From contig JAZBRI010000003.1 in assembly GCA_036874045.1 (NCBI GenBank), forward strand, positions 20,065,501 through 20,129,500: DNA of 64,000 nucleotides. The letters are read 5' to 3'. This DNA is from Cymodocea nodosa. Lineage: Eukaryota > Streptophyta > Magnoliopsida > Alismatales > Cymodoceaceae. The position numbers and the translations under genes were made by a program. The number at the start of each line of letters is the position of its first letter. Position 1 is the stretch's first letter. Shown here piece by piece: positions 57,520 through 64,000 of this stretch. The notes below the pieces were generated by a model that was not told the origin of the DNA, ran no database searches, and saw only the letters and a list, made by a program, of their open reading frames with translations.

Positions 57520-58730
57520 CTCAATTTAGTGGAAAGAAACGATCTTTATCAAAAATCATCTTAATCATGGACACTGTACATTTTCTTATTTTATCCTATC
57601 AATAATTCCGAATTTTCCATAATACTGATACCAATTCAAGTTCAAAAATGTATCACCAGGCCGAATGCCTTATGTTCAAACATAGGTAAAAACTTATCTC
57701 CAAGTCACCTAATGTATAATTCCCATTCCAAATTCCTGTATCTTAAATCTACAGGTCAGACTTTAATTCTTATTAATACTGCAGACGTGCTAAATGACCG
57801 ACGGAGACTACTTGGTGATATATAGGGTTCTCGTCAACCGATAAAGCCAGCAATTGATATAAAAAATATTGTCAGATAATACACGAATTATTATATAAAA
57901 TAAAAAATTTTCTTTTCCATCCCAATTTTTTGGATTTCATTATTATTAAATAAACTCTTACATTAACTTAATTAAGTACACACTAACTCTTCATACTTAC
58001 AAAGGATCTATCTAGACATGTTAGTGAGTCGGGTCAGAGGTGATCCAGCCCAAAAATGAAAGTCCATATAGGCTATGGGTTGGTCTGAAAAAATTTAAAA
58101 TTTTTTTAGGCTGGCCTAGCCCATGGGGGTAGTAAGATAATTTTTGTATTTTTTAAATATTTTATGTATTTTTTAGTAAATATATTCAATTAAATCTAAA
58201 TCTAAATATTATTAATATATTATAATATTTTATAAATATTTCGTTTATTATTTTTACATTTTTTTGTTACTTTATTTTTTATATGTTGTTAGTCTACTAT
58301 TATCTTTTTGTTTATTCATTTATTATAATTAATTTTATTCATTGTTTACAATTTTTACATGCTTTTTATATATTGTATTTTTATTTATTGATTATTTTTA
58401 GCTTATTACTGTTATATATATATATATTGTCAAAAGTCAAAATAGAGAATTCAAATATTTTAGATACTTAAAAAAAATAAATATCTAAGAAGTTGAAAAT
58501 TAAAGAATTTTTGGAACAAAAAATAAGTACCTAAAATGAAATGAAAATTATGAAATCAAAATATTTTTGATTCAAAGCGTATCTAAAAAAATAAAAATGA
58601 AAACTAAAAATGCAAATATCTAAAAAAATGTGTATTTCAACATAAAAACATAATATGTTAATATATATACATATAACATATATATATATTACGTTAATAC
58701 ATAATACGTTAATATATATATATAGTAAGC
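57520..58730. other. AT-rich intergenic sequence
   Basis: No gene. Contains TA microsatellites near 58405-58430 and 58655-58725. A more GC-rich patch at about 58020-58130 with GGCCTAGCCCATGGG has the look of a decayed repeat end. Confidence 0.5.
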
Positions 58731-58734
58731 TTTA

Positions 58735-59270
58735 GTTCTAACAGAAGTTTATCTCTGGTTTGATTGAAGAATAAAAAATAAAAATTAAAAAAGTTATGCT
58801 AACTTCGATCAAATTGAAGTTAATCTATAGTATGACTAAAGAATAAAAAATAAAAATAAAAAAAAGTTATTCAAACTTCGATCGAACTAAAGTTAATTTT
58901 TGGTTTGATTAAAGTTTAAAAAAAAAAAAAATTACTTAAACTAATTGAAGATTAAAAATAAAAATAAAAAAAATTACCCAAACTTAAGTCGAACGAAAAG
59001 TTAATATTCAGTCTGACAAAAAGAATAAAAAAATAAAAAGTTATGCAAACTTTAATCAAACCGAAGTTAATTTTCGATTTGAAGTAAAAAATAAAAATAA
59101 TAAAAAGTCAATTGAACTTTGGTTTGCTGGAAGTTACCCTTCAGTTTCAAACTGAAGGATAAGAAATAAAAATAAAAAAAAGTTATGCGATTTAATCGTT
59201 CGTGAGTTTTGTGTTTGCCCGAAGGATAAAATAAATAAAAATAAAATTAACATGTGAACTTACCTTCGGT
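58735..59270. repeat. Imperfect tandem array, units of roughly 65-80 bp
   Basis: A unit of the form GTTATGCAAACTTCGATCAA, AAGTTAAT, (T/G)GTTTGA, then an A-rich AATAAAAAATAAAAA run recurs about six times with small indels, for example starting near 58790, 58867, 59040 and 59180. Confidence 0.75.
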
Positions 59271-59284
59271 TTGACCATTTCGAT

Positions 59285-59965
59285 CGATTCATTTCTTCTG
59301 AATGCTAAACTCTGTAGGTTAAAAAATTAAAAATTAAAAAATATCAAAACTTTGTGAATTGTGAACTTTGTTACTTTGAAAATCAAATAAGTTAAATAAT
59401 GTAACATTTCAATTGATTGAAACTTCATTTCTTCTAAATGTTAAACCTAGTAAGTTAAAAAATAAAAAATAAAAAAAATGCAAACTTCGTGAATCGTGAA
59501 CTTCGTTACTTCGGAAACCAAATAAGTTAAATAACATAATGTTTCGATTGGCCGATTCTTTGTTTATTCTGAATGTTAAACTTCGTAGGTTAAAAAATTA
59601 CAAATAAAAAAAAATGAAAACTTCATAAATTGTGAACTTCATTACTTCAGTAATCAAATAAGTTAAATAACGTAACGTTCTGATTGGTTGATCCTTCGTT
59701 TCTTCTAAACGTTAAACTTCTTGGGTTAAAAAATTAAAAATAAAAAAAAATGCAAACTTTGTGAATTGTGAACTTCATTACTTTGGAAATGAAATAAGTT
59801 AAATAACTTAACGTTTTGATTGACTGATTCTTCATTTTTTCCAAACGTTAAACTCCATAGGTTAAAAAATAAAAAATGTAAACTTCGTGAAACGTGAACT
59901 TCGTTACTTTAGAAATCAAATAAGTTAAATAACGTCTCGATCGGCCAATTCTTTCGAACGTTAAA
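59285..59965. repeat. Tandem array, about five units of ~135 bp
   Basis: GTGAATTGTGAACTTCGTTA-like segments recur at about 59353, 59491, 59624, 59759 and 59888, spaced 129-138 bases. Each is followed by AAATCAAATAAGTTAAATAA, a TTTCGATTG-type segment, TTCTTCTAAACGTTAAACT and an A-rich run. It directly follows the array of shorter, related A-rich units. Confidence 0.88.
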
Positions 59966-60479
59966 ATTGTTAAACGATTCGTAGAATTTTTTTAAATAAA
60001 TATATTATATTAAATTTAAGTATTATTAAATCATAATAATTGAATAAATCAACAAATAAATTATTTCATTTATAAATACATGATACATCCATACATTAAT
60101 GTCAATACATCAAATCATCATTTATTATTCATCAAACACATTCAAAAACAAGTTATAAAGTTAAAATAAATTATTTTATTTATGAATTATAATTAATATT
60201 ACATTATACTTATTACAAGAATGATATATTAATCAAATATTTTTACATTTAATTTACATAATTACATTCAAATATTTAAATTTTTAAATTCATCTATAAA
60301 GTCATTTTACTATTATTATTCATGAACATGAGCAAATTCTTAATTTTTAACATACATTAAAGTTTCTAAAATATTATATTTTAACCTTACTCTTATATCA
60401 TCCATTATAAATGTTTTATGTGGTATATGAAAAGACTCACATACATGATTGAATTCTTGTTGATGTCTACTACTGTTCA
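59966..60479. other. AT-rich sequence, nothing recognised
   Basis: Very AT-rich with no frame, repeat or site that I can support. Confidence 0.5.
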
Positions 60480-60920
60480 ACAAAAAAAAAGGAAAAAGAG
60501 AAAAAATATATATATAATGAAAGGAAAAAAAGTGAAATGATGATGAAAAGAAAAAGAAAAGAAGATCGAAGACAAAAAAAAAAGAAAAGAAAAAAAAAAG
60601 GCAAAATGAGGGAAATAGGGTGGGTACATGATCACCACACTTGCATTCACGATTAGGTGGTGGTCAATGCTCTCTCCTCCCTTATAAAATTAGATGAGTG
60701 TTGATCGGTTAAAAAAAAAGGGAGGGAGGTAAAGAATGAAAAAGAAAGAGGAGTGAAGAACAAAAAAGAAGAAGGGAGAGAGAGAGTAGAAAGGAAGAAA
60801 AAAGGGTGAAGAATGAAAAAGAAAAGAGGAGTGAAAAATGAAAAAAGAAGAAGGGCTGAAGAGAGCAGAAATGAATAAAAAAAGAAGAAAAAGAAAAAAA
60901 AGAAAGAGGATTGAACAAAA
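60480..60920 (+). repeat. Purine-rich low-complexity tract
   Basis: About 440 bases dominated by A and G (GAAAAAG, GGAGTGAAGAA, GAAGAAGGG), broken only by a short mixed segment near 60610-60710. The long open frame on the opposite strand is a by-product of this composition. Confidence 0.85.
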
Positions 60921-61274
60921 GTTGAGGAGATTGTTAATGTTACACTTATGATGGTGGGTTCTTCTGGGTTCTCGAAAGTTCCATTTTATTTTTTCTTCTT
61001 TTTTGTTATAGGTTCTCAACATACAAGAAAAGAAAAAGGAAGAACATATTCTGTCATTCGTTGGTGGACCGATGGAAGACAAGTGATTATGCAACTTCCA
61101 TCGACCATTGGTAGATTGGCAGAAGAGGTACAACACTTGTGAAGAAAAGAAAAAAGCAAGGTCCTCCATCGTCTGTTGGTGGACTAGTGAAGGAGTGCTT
61201 GGATTAGATTTGCTCAAGTTATGAAGCAATTCTTGAATGCGACTTAAATTAATTAAATTTGTTTGTTTACTTAA

Positions 61275-62745
61275 TTGCAAGTGCATAACGTCTATTGTAA
61301 AAGTGTGCAAGTGTAGGTCGAACCATAAGGAGTAATTAGAACCAGTTTCTAGGTTACTTTTAGTTAATGGCAGTGTTTTACTAATTAAGTCTCTCACATC
61401 CATGGACTTAATTTCACTATTGGGAGATCCAAAAGAATATAAATAACTCATTATATGCTTCTGATTGCTACTTATCTCAGATTTAATAATGAATAGATTT
61501 AACATCCAAATGATCTCAAATAATAATCAATCAAGGCATGATTTCAAAGATTTAAAATTAATTGGTTTCAAAATAAAGTCATATAGTTTCATATTGAAAT
61601 GAAAAGTAAATACACAACATTTGACAATCATGAACAAACAATACAAACACAAACAATACATAAACAAAAATAGTATATATGTAACTATAAACGTTAATGT
61701 TAATGTTTCTTAAGGTGGGTGATAGATGAATGACAATGTTCTCTATTGAAAATCAACAACTTTCCTACATATATGTGATGTAATTACACATCTAAAAATT
61801 TAATCATTTATTGTCAAGTGCTACTCTTCCTATTAGATTGTGAACATAGACCTTTGTAAGGGGATCTTCTCTTTAGGTAATTGGCATCAACTCGACATCA
61901 AGGCTAAAAACTTTAATCTTTCTACTAAGAGATGATTCAGTACTTGGTAGAGAAACATTCTCTTCTTGTGATGTGATCACTCCTTCATAGTAATTGTTAG
62001 TTACTACGATTTGATTGGAATCAACCTAACATTAGAAATGGTTCCACAGACCTCCAATAAATGGTAGATGGTGGTAGAAGAAGAATATTTCAAGGAATAT
62101 CTAACGCTCTCTATAGTGAGTGCTCCCTCCTCCCCCTCTCTCGATTTCTTTTAGTCCTTTTATATTTCTTTTCAATAACAATTATTGGCGCTAAAATGAA
62201 TGATTGGATTTTTCTTTCCTATGCATCAATGACTATAATGCCCTCTTCATTCCACAATAGAGATCATGGGTATGAATCATGTAATGTGGGTTTCTGATGC
62301 AATTCTTGTAACTGCTCATAATTACCTATTAAATAAAATAACTAGTCCATGGAGTTAACATAACTCAATGGACTAATTCTATTGGTTAATCGCTAACTCA
62401 ATAGACTAACTTTGTTGAGTTACACGATAACTCTATAGACTCAGTTCAGTCCTACAATTTAGTAAACTAAATATGTACTAAAACAAGTTATGTAAATAAC
62501 ACATGTACTACACAGGTATAAACAAATTTTAATAATATTTTTAGGGGATATTTTGTAATAATTTCAAAAAAATACTTGGTTAACGTTAATTCCTTTTAAT
62601 TATGCATATTTTTCAATTAAGCCTCAAATTTCTACAAATGTAATATAATGACCTAATTCCTATCTGATTAGCCATATAACATGCCCTTAATCGTTAATTT
62701 AAGCTTTAAGAATTATGCACTTTTTCATTCTAAATACTTCTCTCA
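61275..62745 (-). repeat. Probable LTR of a Ty3/gypsy-like element, minus orientation
   Basis: At 62739-62780 the minus strand reads GCTAAGGGACTAGCAAAACT followed by CAAGTATGAGAG, a wording seen just before the polypurine tract in many plant gypsy elements. The other end at 61275-61335 carries CAAGTGCATAACGTCTATTG, then GTGCAAGTGTAGGTCGAACC. The same wording recurs at 63076-63140. No coding is visible and the exact TG/CA ends were not fixed. Confidence 0.4.
62320..62455 (+). repeat. Three imperfect ~45-bp repeats
   Basis: TAACTCAATGGACTAA, TAACTCAATAGACTAAC and TAACTCTATAGACTCAG recur at about 45-base spacing, with further partial matches (GAGTTAACATAACTC) in front. Confidence 0.65.
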
Positions 62746-63075
62746 TACTTGAGTTTTGCTAGTCCCTTAGCAAACCTTGCTATGATAGTGATTTAGATTC
62801 TTCTCTTTCCCTTCTAGTATTGTCGAAACTACATTACCTACCATTTAGTGTTTGCCTTCATTCAAAATCCATTCTTAAAAAGTTAGTCATAGCAATATGG
62901 CGCTACAAATAGAGATTTATGTAATGCTTTTTCACTATCTTATCTTAATCTCAAGTGACATGTATCTTATAAAGATGATGACATTAAGCAAGGCCTTCAT
63001 ATACATATTTTCATTCTTCAGGAAATTGTAAGGGCAAGACATGTGATGTTAAAGCACAAGTTTTACATTTATATT

Positions 63076-64000
63076 AACCGCAAGCACATAACGCCTATTG
63101 TAATAAGCATGTGCAAGTATGGGTCATCCTACAAGGAGTTTGTCTTAATTAAAACTATTGAATTGATTATTCAATAAAATATCTCCTTCATTAAATTCAT
63201 CATGAAAACTATAATTACATGTTATTAAGTTGAGAATTATAAAAATACACTAAAGAATTCAAACAAGCCCAAAAATCCATTAAGTTCCTAAGGCTAAAAC
63301 TTAGGAACTCAAGAACATTCAATGAGTCTTGGCCTTGAAATCACAAAAATTAAGCCTAGATTCTAACTCTCTTCACTTCCAACATGGACATTGAAAAATC
63401 CAGAGAAAATATGTGTTGAAAAGGTCATTGAGTATCTTTTAAATGACGGTAAATTCGTAGACTACCTCATTGTAAAACTTTGACACTATCATATTTATGA
63501 AAAGGACGTACAACCATTCTGTAAACTTTCTAGAAACACAACTTTGGTCAAAAATCATATCTTAGTCAAAACTCCATGAAATCCTAAAAAATCAAAAGGA
63601 TTTGAATGAAGACTTGTTCTACTAATATGAAAAATTTACAGAATAGCTTTCTAGAAAGTATGCAATATAGGCAATGCATAGGCATCCAGCATAAAACCTA
63701 GTGCTCAAATAGAGATTCAAACCGTTGCGACCTTTGAAAAATAAAATCAGAAACCCTACCAAACCTCATCTAAAAATTTCAATAAAGGCACAGATGAAAA
63801 CTAGACTTGAAGGTGTACAAAAATGCATCAAAAAATGATCAAAAAAACCCCAAAAATCTCAAGTTATAAATAAAAAAATATGACCTAAAATCTATACACG
63901 AATCCAAGCCAAATAAATAATCTACACACAAGCATTCACCTGAACTTTGTATCTACACTACATATATTCACATATATATAAGGGAAACCAAAATTCAAAC
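63076..64000 (-). repeat. Second gypsy-like LTR end and following repeat sequence
   Basis: 63076-63140 matches 61275-61335 (CAAG(C/T)(G/A)CATAACG(C/T)CTATTGTAA, GTGCAAGTAT, CAAGGAGT). The remainder is non-coding and looks like LTR sequence running off the window. Whether it belongs to the same element as 61275 is open. Confidence 0.4.

Noticed and set aside
58735-59965. Regular repeats as a CRISPR array
   Set aside because: Units are 65-138 bases with no unique spacers between short identical repeats, no cas genes exist, and the DNA is plant nuclear.
60690-61505. A 271-codon minus-strand open frame
   Set aside because: More than a third is Phe/Leu/Ser low complexity produced by the purine-rich tract on the other strand, and the rest matches no family and runs into an LTR-like end. 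Not reported as a gene.

Overview
This is plant nuclear DNA, AT-rich and dense in transposable elements. It carries a single recognisable host gene: RPN1 (PSMD2 type), the largest non-ATPase scaffold subunit of the 26S proteasome base, on the + strand from ATG 3464 to TGA 55033. I traced 25 coding exons. All junctions are GT-AG, all phases agree, and the joined frame is 2673 bases (890 residues), about the length known for plant RPN1. The plant TE families (Ty1/copia, plant L1 with DUF4283 and RNase H, RTE) and the protein sequence point to an angiosperm. I cannot name the species. Genomes with long, TE-filled introns, such as grapevine or sacred lotus, would fit, but that is inference.

Layout. 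Bases 1-3000 hold a decayed + strand copia element whose LTR remnant ends a few hundred bases before the gene. Promoter and 5' leader lie at about 3060-3463. The coding 2.7 kb is spread over 51.6 kb because four introns are swollen. Intron 5 (10.8 kb) holds L1 fragments, a Harbinger-like element and a long terminal repeat. Intron 6 (10.6 kb) holds a complete 5.9 kb copia element with its 5-bp target duplication, itself carrying a Harbinger-like insertion, then an interrupted RTE LINE. Intron 9 (7.9 kb) holds a nearly full-length L1. Intron 17 (13.5 kb) holds a TRIM-like repeat pair, a Harbinger-like element, a second interrupted RTE LINE and a degenerate copia split by an LTR-like repeat. Intron 11 holds a further L1 fragment. 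After the gene come a second copy of the intron-5 LTR (56001-57519), AT-rich DNA with two tandem-repeat arrays (58.7-60.0 kb), a purine-rich tract, and LTR-retrotransposon pieces to the window end.

No other host gene, tRNA, rRNA or CRISPR array is supported. All mobile-element reading frames seen are broken. The most noteworthy new-looking items are a three-member Harbinger-like family with shared subterminal repeats, a three-member LTR-like family that twice landed inside RTE copies, and the extreme exon/intron structure, in which a 43-base exon sits between two introns of more than 10 kb.
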